Counted from the stretch's first letter, positions 41,549-56,400 are shown. The stretch: DNA of 64,000 bases from Spisula solida (GCA_947247005.1 OX365953.1:3415001-3479000), one strand, 5' to 3'. Notes: generated from the letters alone by a model not told the origin. Made by a program: numbers and translations.

Positions 41549-43298
41549 AGAGCTTCCATAAGTTCATGTAGAGACTAGTTTAACCTTACAGCATGAAGGC
41601 TTTGGCAAATTAGAAATTATCAATAGTGAGTGAAAAAATACTCAAAACTTGAACACAAAGAACAATGGACTGTTTACTTATTTCAATCATTTTCGGATCA
41701 ATATCTATCGGTATTTTACAATTTACATACAAGTTTTGTTATTTCTGATTGACAGTGTGAATAATCTGGTTCAATGAGCATTGTAAATTGAAATATCTAA
41801 ATTCATTTATTGGCATTCCTTTCCATTTCTTGTACTATAAATCGATCTTTGAACTATACTCAACTACAAAAATAAAATTACATTTTGAGACAGTCAGTTC
41901 ATTAGTTTTGAAAGAAAAAATCTTCCAATTAAAATAATTTCGTATCAGTATGAGCCCATGTAGAAATTAAGGGTACAATTATTGTATTTCTTATGATAAT
42001 AGTTTAAGTCATACGGCTTATTAGTTTCTTGGTGAAAATCGCCAATTAAAATGCACCCTTAAGAAATGTGTGCAAAATCATAAAATAAACATAAAAGTTC
42101 CCTTTTTTATGTATATGATGATAATAAAACGACTAAAAACGAAATTATTTTTAGAATAATGTTACATTTGTATCAACATTTCACCGTTACAGATTCTTCA
42201 TGATAATAAGCAGTTAACAACAAATGATTCATTTTTAAAATGATTTTTAATTGAAAAAAATCAGACACTTGTTTCGTGTACTATAGATGTAAACTATTGT
42301 TATATTCAAAATATTATATTAAGTCAAACAGGGAAGGCAGCACTCAGGTCTTATTGAACTTGCAAGTTAAAGAGAGCGGCCCGATATTTTAATAAGCTAC
42401 TTAAACTTTTTGTCATACAATTATGATTTAATTGTATTTATAAATTATGAAAATCCTATGTACGGTAGGTATTATTGTATGTAAAGAAAAATGAAAACGT
42501 ACTACAAAAAACATATTGTAAAACTGAACGCATCTTTGGATTATCTGCAATAATAACTTTGGTTTGAGATCATAATGCTAGTATTGTTTTAAACAGGCTT
42601 TAACCAATATTCGCGACTATTTGTTTAGTTAAATAAAGTTGAAATTAAAGATCCGTGTAGTTTTAGCAATATGTTTTATCTGTATTGGTTTCATAACAAT
42701 ATCAGCTACTGCTCACGATAGAAAATATACAATTCATTCCCAATTTGAAGAAACAAAACAATGTCGGTAGCAATACAGCGATACGCCTTTTTTAAAAACA
42801 GACGAAATATAAGGGGGTGTATTCGTATTTGTTTCACGTCTTACAATTGCCGATTTATCTTATGCATTTATTTCGTAAGAATAATAATTATTATTAGATT
42901 AAATCGCAACTTTAATGTTGGTAAAATAGGGAAATGTAAAGTATAAAGGTCACGTTTCTTTTGTCGGTTTGTATACGTTATTTTTCAATTGGTAAAACAC
43001 TCGTGAAAGAAATCAAGGAGTACCTAAATATTTGATACATGTTTTGGATTCACGTTTATGAGTGTGCGTCAAAGCAATGCGCTTATAGACACAGTTATGT
43101 TTATGATTAGTTTAAATAAACAAAGATTATCAAATGTTCAGTACTTATATCTGGAAAATCAACACATATCTCGATTTTGTTTAATATTTCAGCTTCAAGT
43201 ATTTTTCAATAATGCGAATTACGAAATTGTGAAACTCGTAAATTGAACACATTGATTGGTATGTTTATTTTCGATTAGTTGTATAAAACGAAGACAAA

Positions 43299-46200
43299 AT
43301 GTCGAACGTTACGATACGGCACGTTAACTCACTCGGTTTGAAGTATGAAGTATTGAAAGAGATTAAACACTGGAAACAAACATGCACGGACTATGTTAGT
43401 GAAGTGCGAGGAAATATTTATTCATTACGAGAATCTCGTGCAACGATAAAGCGTGAAATAAATGTTGCACGTGCACAGCTAGAGGCCGCGGTCCGGAGAC
43501 TGGAAGAGGAGTGCGAGCGAGAATTATCTAGCATGGTGACTGATGAAATGCGAACAATGGCAGACTTTGTTGAGAAGTTAGAGCATAACCGTAAAAGGTA
43601 AGGTTTCAGGGTACTATTTTAACAAAGCACTTATAAAAATCTTAAACTTACTGAGACCCCCGCAGAATAAAGTGGTTGGCTTACATTTTTGGCCAATATA
43701 TCTTTGGCCGAAGGTCATTGGTAAAATAGGCAGAGATAAAACAGATTGACACTCTCAGTCGAACGCACAAATCTTCACCATTTAGTGGCACAGTGTTCTG
43801 TAATGATGAACATACTTTTGACGTACGTAGGTCTATTTGTACAATTCGAATAATAATTGATGAAAGTAAGAGTTAAACGAAACATATTGGACCTGGTTAA
43901 CGCGTGAAAGTAGGATTTTGTACCTGTTAATTTGTACACTTCTTTTTGTGTCATTCTTCTAGGTATTGCAGCCGTTTTACTGTTGGAACTGTGTCATTCT
44001 GACTGGACATTCATAATTTTGATTGCTGAAACTAAAAAATTCATTCAAATTTTCGACACCTTCAACTCTGGTGGATCATTTACTTGTTAAGCTGGGCATT
44101 GTGCCTTGTATGTTTTTTATATTTTCTGTGCTCGGTTGGTTCAGTTGGGCATAGTGCATCGTGTGTTTTCCTGTGCTCGGCTGGGTAAGTGGAGTGCTGC
44201 CTTCCCTGTCTGACTTATCATTATCTTTTTGACTTACGTACTAGGTCTATTTGTACAAATCGAATATTATCACATAACCTGCGGTCCAGGAGTGCCGTAA
44301 AGCCGTGCCGTAAATATCGTCAGAGAAGTTTAGTTTGCTACTTTAGCATTGAAATTATAGTTGTTTGTACAGTATAAGCCTTTATAATTGGTTTTACACC
44401 GTTATAGTGGACTCGACCGCTGCGTCACTGGATTTGTATCCTGACTAAAATATACCTTCCCTATCCGATTAGTTATGAACTTTAAGCCAGGGAAACACTA
44501 TTAATTAATTTAATATTTTTTCTTTAGAAGATCCAGCACAACTCAAACATCTTAGTTATTTTGCAACCTTACTTAACTAAATATACAAAATGTACATATA
44601 TTGTATTTAGATTTTAGCAATATTATCAGTCACTAAAGTTAGGCAAAGTTTTCTTTGTAGCCACAAAATGTTATTTATTTTAAATCGTTTCTGTGAGCAT
44701 TGTTTAAACACTTAAGTGAATTAGTTTAAATACTTTAAAAACAATGTGTATATAAAGGAGATATAACGTTAGATATATCTATTGAACTAGAAGCCAGAAT
44801 GTTCGTCTTTAATTTCTTTTATCACAATGTGTAAATATTGGCTACACAATGAACACATTGTGCTCAGTTTAAAGTGAGTGCCTTTGCTCACGATTTATCT
44901 ATCGGAATATCATTTATTGTTACCCATTGGCATTTGTAAATGTTCTTTGTTGTAACTTTACTAATTAAAGGGTAAATGGATATTTTTTTCAATTGAATAC
45001 ATCAACATTTGATAATATAGTCTATTGACGATAGGCAGAGACAAACGAACTATTGATATTGAGTTAAAGGCGACATTATTCAAATTTATAATAACTTTAT
45101 TTAAAGAGAACATATTGTTGTCGTCTCTGTTTGAAAAATATCACAAGATAAAACGAATAATTACAGTTGTGGATTTTCACGTTGAATGTGACGGTGACTT
45201 ATGTATTAAACTCTTTGAATAAAAATGACAAACTATGTAACCAAGCCTCGCATGTTATTATTTTATCCAACGTATGATAAGTTAATATGAAAAGACGCTC
45301 ATGTTACTATAATATGAATTAACATAATATTAAATAATTTAATTACTGTTACTAGGCTGAGTGCTATAGAAGCATCGCTGAAAAACAATCTGGTTGGATA
45401 CAAGTTGAACAGAACAATTGACGAGGGGAAATTGCAAACAAAAACAACTAGAGATGCCTTGATGAAAATCAGAAAATACGAAATGGCTTCAAGTGTTGAA
45501 TACAGTATGTCTAATAATCTACAGACTGTGCTTGATGTAGATAAAACGTTGGGCACTCTTTCATTTGTCACACCGTCAGGATCTAAGCGGATAAAGGATA
45601 GAAACGGTGACAATGGTCTACCAACAGAAGGAATAGGCAAAGCAAATTGCACTGATGCAATTGGTCCTGTTGACGAACACAAAACGGGTAAATCGTGTAC
45701 TCAAAGTGTGACATTAAATAGGCTTAATAATATATCAAGGTCTACAACAATCGATGAAACTGTGGTTAATGATTTGGAATTTCTTTTAAAGATGAATTCA
45801 AAATATGAACATTCTCTTAAGCCATTTCTAGACGGTGTTAAAAATATATCAGCCAAAAACAAAGAGAGTAAACTGTCAAGGAAGGGCATGAATATGTCAA
45901 CATTGAAATCGAACAGTACAATAAAGTGCAGACAATCTTTACAAGGTATTTCTCGACCACAAAGTGACAAAACGGTCAAAACAAATGATACAAGTGTTGA
46001 ACTGAGACCTTCAAAATCTGCAAGAGACGATAATAGACGAGGTCGGAAACAAGCTATTGGTAACAATTGTGTGAATGACCTAAAATTTGAACCTTTCGAA
46101 GAGCAAGGGCCAGTTGCCGACACGCTGTATAGAAAGCAAAATGCAATGTCTGTTCGTTATCATAACTATGATTTTGTAAAGGAAATCACCGCTGTGACAG

Positions 46201-48096
46201 ATGAAGAGATGTTATCTCCATACGATCACCTTATAACCCAACGTGATAAATATGTTAATGATCTGAAACCAAGTGCAGGATCTAGATTAACAACTACTAT
46301 TAGTAGTGTTACCTACAAACCATCAGACTCATTATCTAGTGGTCCAGTGTACGTCAAACATTCTAAACAACACGTTCCAAACTCTAATTTTCGTCATATT
46401 GCCAAGTTTCATACCAAGAAACACGAACAAGAGACGGATCTATGTCGTTTGACAAGTATCCTTGCCCTTGACAACGGTCAAATTGTCATCACGGATATCA
46501 ACCATTTACAGATTATGCTATTTGCACCAGATTTTACATATCTGGACGCCCTTGAATGCCCATCGCCATGCGGTCTTGGTCTTGTGTCCGAGGACACTGT
46601 TGCTGTCACACTGTTTCATAATAGAAAGATAATGCATGTCAAAGTACATATGCTACACTTAGAACGACATAAAGAGTTCCACATGCAGTGTAAATATCCA
46701 CTGTTTGCTGTGACATACAGATGCGGTCGACATTTTGTTCTATGCTCAGCTGGAGACATTCACACCGTGGAAGATGATGGTAAACAAACCGGGACGATCC
46801 CTACAGGCATAGATAATGACGAGGCTCGTTTCATGGACGTAAGTCAGGACTCTAAACGAATTGTCGTCAGCGGAAAGGACAGAGTTATCTGTATCAGCAA
46901 TACGGGTATGTTAAGTGTCAGTGGTTATCTTTTAAACTTTTGTAATTACATAGTTTTTAACTTTAACAGGAGAACAAATGTCCTTATTACAACCAACGTA
47001 CAGTAGAACCTGCATTAGGCGACCACCCTGGGGACCGGGATAAAACGGTCGCTTAAGTAAGTGGTCTCTTAATAGATCAGGCCGAAATTATTAGTTTAAG
47101 TACAATGCCGAGTTTTCATATCTTTATTCAGTACTGCTACTAACTTATACAGTACAGTTGCAATGTTATATGCACTGACTCGCCACCGGAAATCCATACG
47201 GGCGAGGCCCCAAGAAGAGGTTAGTCACTATAGTTTCTGGGGGGATATTCCATACTAGTACAGAAGATGCCCCAGTTTCCGAAGCATGTCTGGTTCTTTT
47301 ACATGCCTGACCTAAAGCATCATACATGGTACTTCACTTAACGTCTCGCCTAAAAATTCACGGGCGGGATCTTAAGTGGTCGTTTAATAGAGAAGTCGCT
47401 TAATAGAGGTGGTCGTTCATACAGGTTTAACTGTATTTACCTTTTCCTTTCCACTCCAGTCCGCGCATAGGACCGTCAACACAGCTTTCAATCTTGTTTG
47501 GTCCATAAGCTATGTCCTCTTCAATGACATCTTCGTCTTTTAAACTTAATACCCAGGGTCATTCGCGAAGAAATGGTGGGCCGACCTCTTCTCCTTATGC
47601 CATGACGGTTCCAGTCCAGGGCTTGAACCTTCGGCTTTTGACAGCTGAAACTTGGACTTTATATTCGGTGGTTTAGTTTAACATTTTCGTTTAGTTGTGT
47701 GTTGGGCATTGTTTCGAGTGATTGAGGTTTGTGTTACTTCTCTTTTCAGTGATCGGCTGTTTCAGATGAGCGCCACCTTTCTAATTTGACAATATGTTAT
47801 ACTTTACAGGTGAGAAACATTGGCAGTATAAAAGTAGAGACATACATAGACGTTTTACACCGGGTGACATAGCATTGTATCGTGACCGAATATTTGTCGT
47901 TGATTGGAGCGGAAACAAAGTATTGGAACTATCGACAGAGGGAACCTATGTCCGCGATGTCGTTACTGACAACATTGAATCACCTCATGCTATAGCCATA
48001 CAACACAAACACGGACGAATGTTGATATCTCAAAGTAACTTCTTCAAACAGGAGGCTAGAAGTAGAAGTATTAAAGTCTTTGAAATTAAATACTAA
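43299..48096 (+). CDS. TRIM-like coiled-coil protein with NHL-like C-terminal propeller, copy B
   Basis: Exons 43299-43597, 45356-46905, 47810-48096; 711 aa, no frameshift or stop. It is nearly identical to copy A. I count about eleven amino-acid changes (among them Cys to Tyr and Asn to Tyr in the coiled coil, Pro to His and Asp to Asn before the propeller, Leu to His at the start of exon 3) and a similar number of silent ones. Intron 1 is 1758 nt here and 2614 nt in copy A because copy A carries extra transposons. The AATAAA that follows copy A reads AGTAAA here (about 48193), so 3' processing may differ. It has the same in-frame stop 15 nt before the ATG and the same lack of RING and B-box. 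Confidence 0.85.
43930..44225 (+). repeat. Dispersed repeat R (TRIM-like copy B intron 1)
   Basis: Shows GTTTTACTGTTGGAACTG, TTTTCTGTGCTCGGTTGG and GAGTGCTGCCTTCCCTGTC, the shared end of this family. Absent from copy A intron 1. Confidence 0.55.
44272..44325 (+). mobile_element. Truncated end of the composite element
   Basis: Only the first about 50 bp (TCACATAACCTGCGGTCCAG to TAAATATCGTC) remain before the sequence rejoins the duplicated intron at AGAAGTTTAGTTTGC. This is a deletion scar within TRIM-like copy B intron 1. Confidence 0.6.
47001..47433. mobile_element. TA-flanked MITE in TRIM-like intron 2, copy B
   Basis: Counterpart of 4744-5176, nearly identical, with the same inverted ends and TA flanks. 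Inherited through the segmental duplication. Confidence 0.7.
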
Positions 48097-48920
48097 GATA
48101 CAAACATGAAAACGTCAGTGTCATTGAGTGTTACTTGTGTATAGTACTATAAACACTGGGTTACTGTAATTATGGCTTGCGAACAAAAACCACAGTAAAA
48201 ACAAAACCTGTTTGCAAAGACCGTGCACCTATGTTATCCCCCATAAGAGTTTTGACAATGATTTTGAACATTTTAATAGAGACCACTTGTCAGCAAAGAT
48301 TGAACACTATGTTTGCTATTCCCATGTGTGGTCTTTACAGATAGGTTTTACTCAGAATTATCAATCCCGAAAAGGCCTTTACAAGTATCAAAATATTGAG
48401 TGATTAGAGTCATGATTGATGTGTTTCAATACATATGGCTCCCTTTTGCTCAAACTGTTTCTAGAGGCGTGATATATATTATTTAGAAAGGTATATTCGT
48501 AATATCTAAACCAAAACTTCATGAGTCATCCGGAGTAACAAATGGGTTACCAAATCAAATCAGAAAATACCCGGTTAACAATCCAGCTGAAACAATAGTT
48601 TTAAACATTCATAGCATGTCTTTAAATCACTGGTACGAATTAAAATCTAGTATTTGACTACATGCGCTGGGCATGTTTTCCTCAATCTACGAACTGGTCC
48701 AACGTGTGATGATAATCCAGTTGAGCAAAGTACGAGTAGCGTTCGTCCTCTCGGGTTTTCAGAAAATGATCAACCCCATGAAAAGCTGTTAGGTCAACTG
48801 TGTTTTACTGAAAACTACGTAGCCTACAGTGTAAACCATAATAAAACAGCAAAACTACACACGATATCATTTGAAGTACAATCTTACGTACAGTGATATT
48901 ACATTGACTTTATACAGGTT

Positions 48921-49000
48921 TATATAAATGCGAACTATACAGTGGTGCACTATCAGTGTAAGACAACTTTTGTGGGTGTACAATCAAAAGAAAGGTACGT
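48921..49000 (+). promoter_or_regulatory. Candidate core promoter and 5' UTR exon of IFI44L-like copy B
   Basis: TATATAAA at 48921-48928, TCAGTG about 48953, and AAG|GTACGT close to 48996 correspond base for base to the arrangement in copy A. The acceptor used would be the one immediately before 50485, 14 nt ahead of the ATG. Prediction rests on motif spacing and conservation only. Confidence 0.42.
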
Positions 49001-49681
49001 AGTTTATATTACTTAGATATTAGAATTGATACACTTTCCAGTGTTTTTGAAGATGTTTGTTAATATGAAATACGTTTTAACTTAAATCTAAATTATATAT
49101 GTTTTATAAACATGCGATGTTAGGACAGTACGGTGTTGTATTATGTTTGGCTCATACTTCCGGGTCGAAGCTAGAGTTTGAAGTTTAACCCTTGAATATA
49201 TATGAAATACTAGACTAAGTATATACTATGCCGGTTTGTTTCACTTGTCTTTGAGTTTTACACATTCAAATTCTACAATAATAGAGGTGTATTTTACAGT
49301 GGTATATTGATAGGTAATGCATATTAGATCCAAGTGTTGTCATATTTTACCTAGGTTATTTAAAAACCTGAAGTGCCAACGTACAACTAATTTAGGGACA
49401 TGGCGGTGAAGAGTAGAGTTAAATGCTACATATTATATGTTTCTTACGCCAAGTTTATCATATTCATTTATAAAGCACGCAATTAAACTAGGTTATCGAT
49501 CCGCGTAATAACGGAAAATGTACTCTGCTTTGTATTGAATTGTTCTGTCCCTATTTTCGGAAACTACCATGTTCTACATACGAACGTATAACCACTGTTG
49601 AAAAGATGTACTCGGTTTCAATACATGTTAGTTTTTCGAAAATAGTACGTTCGTAATACGCGGGAAGTACACAATTCAGAA

Positions 49682-50095
49682 TATAGAGGATCTTGCATGA
49701 GTGCTCATTACATACGAGTTTTGTTAAACGAGTTGACAAAATGATATGACACGAGGCTTTGTCGAGTGGCATATTGTTTTTGTCGACGAGTTTAATAAAT
49801 ACTCGTATGTAATGAGCACGAATGTTAGATTATATTTGTCACATAACCTTAGAAAAAGCTCATTATTGTTCAACTTGATGTACGCTGCATATGTTTCAGT
49901 CAAAAGTCAGCGGTACAATGAGCGCGACGTAATGGCGACGTTGATATTAGCATGTCGTCATTGACGGATCAATGTATGGATTGGCTAACGTCACGTCAAA
50001 CTAATTTAAATATTTATTGCACAGTCTGGGAGTGCCGAACGATATTTACGTCACGGCTTTACGGCACTCCTAGACCGCAGGTTATGTGATGAACA
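49682..50095 (-). mobile_element. Composite palindromic element (copy B, upstream of IFI44L-like)
   Basis: About 410 bp from GAGGATCTTGCATGAGTGC to CCGCAGGTTATGTGATGA, reverse orientation to the copies at 1034 and 58345. Copy A at about 9890-9905 lacks it entirely, so it is a private insertion. It sits in the intron between the proposed 5' UTR exon and the first coding exon of the IFI44L-like gene. Confidence 0.7.
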
Positions 50096-50498
50096 TGTAT
50101 ATTATGTGTACATTTTATTTAATTATACATATATTTGTAAATGACACTATAATATTAAAGATTAACTGAGTAGTTGTTATTAATTCATTTTTTAAAACTG
50201 AGGATGTGTCTTTGATGGTAGTCTGTGTCATAAATATAGATCAAATTTGTTGTTTTTTTTCGTTCAAATATTTTCATGTATATAGGAAAATTAATACTAT
50301 CAATGTGCATAAAAAGTGGTCATGTTTAGATTGGCCATTGAACATAAAAAACGATTAAACAGGTTAAGAGCACATCGTCTTTTTACAATTGTTGTCAAGT
50401 AACGAGCATATTTAAGTCATACGTAATCCATATCAATTAACACTTTGTTTATATGATAGTTATTGTTTCATTTCCTCATCTTAGTACAAGGAACCAGA

Positions 50499-53400
50499 AT
50501 GGCAGGGTTACTTAAAGACGAGGAAATGGACATCTTAGAGTCATGGATAGGAACGGGTGATAAGAAATTTACACTACTGTATTCAATCACCAGAGATGGA
50601 TGTGTTGCTACGACCTTCCATCAGCAATGTAACAGCAAGGGACCCACAGTAACCGTACTCTACAACCAACAAGGGTCGGTATATGGTGGATACACTGGTG
50701 TTCACTGGAACAGCAACGACACCTACCAGGATGATACTACGGCTTTCTTGTTTCAATTAAAATTTAAAAAAAAACGAACATTAAATAAATTTATGAGCAA
50801 CGGTGACGGTTATTCTGTATATTGCGCATCAGACTACGGTCCAACATTTGGAGGCGGCCATGACTTACACACCTTTTCTGGAACAATAAATAACTCTGGA
50901 GGATATTATACACTAAATGGTTCATTAAGTATAGGTGACGGCTACACCAACAACAGTGGAATCAGTATGAACAATATCAACAATGGAAACAAGAACGTCA
51001 CGGAACTGGAAGTGTATAGTGTCACAAGTAAGCTGCTCTTGTTGTAATATGTTTCTTTTTTATATGTACTTCCATGAGCTATTCTTAGCTCTCAAACGCA
51101 GTTTTAACATCAGAATCTAGGTGTAATTGCGGATAAGGCAGATTCTGTTCATAAAGGATATAAGTTACGGACACGTCGTCCACAAGTGAGACAGTGTCAG
51201 TTGCTTGTGGAAGGGCGTATTGTTACTGGCTGATATGTTGTTATATATATAATTATATATACACTCGGCAAAACTTATAAGTACACACGTCGTTTTATCG
51301 TTATAACTTTTTTATTTGTTATCATTTTTGCATGAAATTTTGTGTACATGGTATTGACTGTCATAGGACTGGATAAATAAAGTTTTTTTTACAAAATTAA
51401 AAAGAGCGGTTCATTGAACCATGACACGTCAAAAACCGTAAAATGGCCGTGAAATTGACGCGTATTTGCAAAATTTTTTTATGTAAGGTAAATTTGAATT
51501 TTAGATTTATTGTCAAATTAAAAAAACACGAAATAATTCGATTTTTCCAACAACAACATGGTGTTTTTTTACTTTTAAAAATATTTTTTATTGTTATGGT
51601 CAAGGGGAGTTAACCATGTTCCAAATTTCATTTTTTATCAGAAGTTGATATTTTTAAACCTAAAGTGTGCTAGTTCCTATCATTGTTTTCTTTATTACTG
51701 TGTCCGTTATAGAAACATAGACTTGAAACAGTACTGTATCAGCGCAGCGGGGCCATATGTGCATTAGCTACCTGACAATCGCCCGATGAACACACGGAAT
51801 TATTGTGTTTTTTTAGATTCTGCTGTTGGCATCATTAGTTTATTCTGTTTGTGACAATTTAAATCAGATGTTAAAAACATCTATTGTATTGCAACTCTAC
51901 ATATCCAATTTACATATGTTGAAATTTTCAGCACGATCATGCACGCATTGGCGGAGCTATGGGCAAATAAACAAGTGTGTACTTATAAGTTTTGCCGAGT
52001 GTACATGTACGAGTAACTAGTATAATTATATAGATTTACATGTCGAACAGCTGGTTAGGTCAACTTACAGCATTGAGCGAGTTCAGCTGTCCTACGGGAG
52101 TTAACTCTAGTGACGTAAGAATCTTAAATTAAACTAACTCTTGGAGCTCATCAGAAAAACGAAAAAAGTTAAACTACAGAGTAAACAAACATGTGATTCG
52201 TAAGACATTGTCCGAGGTAACGGGCGTACATAAACGATAATACAGACGGAAAACCACATTTATCTTTGTGATTTTCAGGAGCCAGAATATGTCAGTAAAT
52301 ATATTAAAATAAGTTTTAAAGAATATAATTAGAAAAAATACACTATTTACAGATGGTAAAAGGAAGAAAACAAAAACCCAACCTTGGCGTAAAACGCAGA
52401 CATGGAATGAGAAGGTAACAAAAAATCATTATAATCATAATAATATACACTTTATAATTACTGGTTATGAAAATAGCGAAGGAGTACCAAATACTACATT
52501 TCGTACATTTCTATTGGCATTCCTCTTGTTGTTGGGATATTTTTACTAGAATGGGACGAAAATGGAACTCGTCTGACCATTGCATGCATCGTATAAGCTT
52601 ACGGATTTATTTGACCGTTCGCCCAGCATGAACACTGTGACTCATGTTGGCGTTTTTTGTATAGCGTACCCCTCTACTGAATTCTACTGAATTCTACTAA
52701 ATTCCATCGATTTAAATTTTGGTTTTAAACATGCATGTACCCATTGAAACATACATATTGCGGTCTGATTTTGTTGGTTGTTTTGTCATACACACTGTAC
52801 TTGTTATAAGCAGATTTCCATAATTATGTGTAATTAATCGAGTAGAGTTTTACCTGCCTTGTACCAGAATCTTACCCCGCTCTAATCGAGATATCGAGTG
52901 ATAGTCTAGTTGTTTCTACCAATTGTACTACATGAAAATAACAAAACTACATTTGTCACTGTGCCGTTTTGTTTAACTGTGAAAATGTGTACGTAACTTA
53001 AATTGCAAAAAGATAACATTAAGTCAGACGGGAAAAGCAGAATTCAGCTTACCCAGACGAGCACAGAAAACATAAAAAACACACAAGGTACGATGCCCAC
53101 CTAAACCAGCCGAGCACAGAAAACATAAAACACACACAAGGTACAATGTCCAACTAAACAAGTTATAATCCTCCCATGTCCAAGCTGTCGAAATTCTAAA
53201 TAGACCAGTTTCAGCAATCAAAAAGCTAAATGCCTAAGCTGAATGACCTAGGTCCAACAGTAAAATGGCTGAAATACCTAGTTTAAGCTGTCAGAAGTCC
53301 TAAAAAGTAGACAAAAGTAGAAAAAGCTCAAATTCAATTTAAATATTTAATGTACAAAAGGCACCCAGCCCATACTCAAAGTATATACAGGGTGTTAAAA

Positions 53401-56400
53401 AAGTTCGTTCTCAAAATTTAAACTCATCAAGTTTTATTTGAGCTATGGATGCAGTAGACAATGTTAATTTCTAACCCTAATAGCTTCATTTTGTGCCAGA
53501 GAGATTAGAACAATGGTAGAACACTCGTGATTTAACCTGAAAATGTTACGGTATTCTGAAGTCAGAAAAATAAAATACTGAAGCTGAAACATTGAGAACG
53601 AACTTTTTTAACACCCTGTACCTATTAACAATGTTATATAGACAAATATATTATAAAGAACCGTATTGTAAAATGATTTTGCTCAGTGTCAAGGTTTCAG
53701 CTAAATGACCAACTTTGTACTCCATCATTAGGATGCTTAATTTCTTTCAAAAAGGCAAAATGTGAATTTGTGGGTTGTGCTTTTGATTGTGTGTGTTTAA
53801 AAATTGTCATTGTGCAGTATCTTGCTCTTGTTGTTTTTGACTGACTGAGGCGACATGTTGTCAGGGTTGGTTCTTGTGTTTTTCCTTCCCTGTTCGATTT
53901 TTCATTACCTTTTGGCAGCTATTCAGTGATATGTTTTCTTGCGCAATGTTTGAAGTTATCCTTAAACACATTACTTGTACTTCTCTGATTTGTAATAACT
54001 TGTATAGATTTGTTCGACTGTGTCGTTTAAGGTTACAATCATTCTTCATCTTCTTCTGCTTAAACTTCATCCCTCATATTGAGTATTATCGAAGTATTAC
54101 GTGTATCATTCTAGTTTCTGGATGGCCTTATGGAGGAAATCATGGCGTTCAAGCCAATCCCGGACCTTGAGGTCAGTGAAGCCAGAATCCTTATGTTAGG
54201 TCCTGTAGGCGCAGGGAAATCCAGTTTTTATAACACGGTCAACTCGATATTCCGAGGCCGTATAACACAGAAGGCCGGTAGTGGATGCGCGGAACAGAGT
54301 CTTACGACTGCGGTACGAACTTGTTTTTGTATTTGTCATTTTACTTACCTAATTGTTTAGTCTTACATGTTTCCAATGCTGTTTAAAAATCTTTTAGCAA
54401 GACAAAATATAAGTCCAGGATTGTTTATGCTGCCCCGGCGTTTCGCTTCAAAATTGTTATTTAACGATATCAACAAATGCTACTAAATGACTTGAAACCG
54501 TTAGAACGTTTGAGAATTTTAGATGAATTTATAACAAAGTGTTTACATTAACGGCTCTTCAATTTTTATTTGTAATTAAATTTAGAAGCCAGGGTGGGTG
54601 ATACTTCTATTAAACATATACATTTGATATATGTTTCTACTTCCTTACAGTACACGCCATATTTTGTACGAGTACGATCAGGAGGAACTCTCAACTTCCG
54701 GTTATGTGACACACGTGGTTTGGAGGAAGCACAGGGAATCGACATTCTAGAATGCAACTATTTACTGGATGGTAATGTGCCAGAATATTACCAGGTATGC
54801 GTTCATTAAATAATATGTTCGAATGTCATCATTTCGCTAGCTTAGAATTAGAAGGTCGTAAGTACTACTTACGACCTTATAGGAATCATGCATATTTTGA
54901 ATCTGCATCTCAAGGCGCTTCTTATGAAGTGGTCATGTTGATCAAATTGAAGTTTAAAAAGCTTTTTTCCATAAGTAAAGAGTAGTTTTGCAGAATATTG
55001 ATTTTGTACACCCGACATTCTAATTCTAAGCCAGCGATGAGTACAGCTGTTGTATATTGTGTACTTAGCATTTGTTATATTCTAAGCCAGCGATATAGTA
55101 TTCAGTTTGACCACTACAATCAGTTAATTACTTCCCCTGTTCATAAGGATAAAAACAAATCGGACAGCGAAAACAGCCACTCCACAGAAACAGCTGATCA
55201 CAAAGGTCACTTAAAGGAACGAACCCGCAAAAAGAACAACACACAGACCACGAGCACATGCCACAATGACAACAGACTAAAATGAGCAAGAAAAATCCAT
55301 TAATGTTCAGCTACAAAGCCCTGCCTTTAGATTAATAAAAGTGTGTATAAGGATGACAAGACTGTAAAAGGTATAGCCCAAGAGCTTTGGGAATGATTCA
55401 ACTGCAGCAAAAACAACTGTATAACCTCTCGTAGTTACATAAGTCATCAGCATTCGAACAGTTAGGTTGGTAATGTTACACTGGCTAAATCTTAACTTAT
55501 AATGGCTAGTGACCAGTGGGTGCTTTTTACCCCTCCACACGGTAGAACATTTCACAAACTATTTTTTAATTGAAGAAATAGTAGGTCGTGCGAGTTTGGA
55601 AACGATGGTTGTAAGTCTGAGATCACTGTAGGTCATTATGATAATCGACTTTTTATATGCGTTTTGTTGTGTTTTCAGAGGCAATTTTATGACATATTGT
55701 TTCCATCTATTTAACGATACAGATACAATTTTGTTCAGGAAAAACAATACTCTTACATTATTGTTTTTGAATAATATCGCATAATATAGATTGTATACTT
55801 TTTCAGTTTAATCCAGCCACACCCATAACTCCAGATACCGATGGCTTTGTAAGCAAACCTACAATGGATGACAAAATTCACTGTGCTGTGTTTGTACTCG
55901 ACTCTACCACCTTAGAGGCGTTACCAACAAAGATTATCCAGAAAATCAAGAGCTTTCAAAACCTGATGAATCAAAAAGGTACCATATCTGCCATTATTGT
56001 ACGTTACAGAATGTAAGGTCCGCTATGGCACGGGAATCATAAATCATCCAACTTATGCTATTCTGGTGGCACGTAAGTTTACTGATCTTGTAATAAGTAA
56101 TGATCAGCTAGTTTTTATTATAGTGATTTGTTCAAATACAAATTTGATAGACATAATAATTAAATGAATACTTTGCGTTTGGTACAACGGGCTTGTATGC
56201 CATCTGAAAGGGTTATGTTCTAGCATGCGATTGGCTAAGCACTTTCATGTTCTCCAATAAAGATGTTGTCCTAGTCTCTTTGTGGTAGAGCAAGTCAGTA
56301 CTGGATGATTTTAGGAAACAAATTACAGGATACTAGCTTGTGATATACATGTATGACTGGTCAACAGTGTATAAGTCAATGAAAACTAAAAAGTAAATCT

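Larger units (their letters stand above)
33280..43113. other. Gene-poor stretch between the mosaic gene and copy B
   Basis: No exon recognised in nearly 10 kb. It holds the 1-kb TIR element, hairpin elements (34970-35098, 37136-37231), a minisatellite (35800-36512), repeats of ATATTGGACA (36935-37030), two related repeats (38900-39105, 41330-41548) and an inverted pair of SINEs. The signal-peptide exon of the LU/SRCR gene and regulatory DNA of TRIM-like copy B may be hidden here. Confidence 0.55.
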
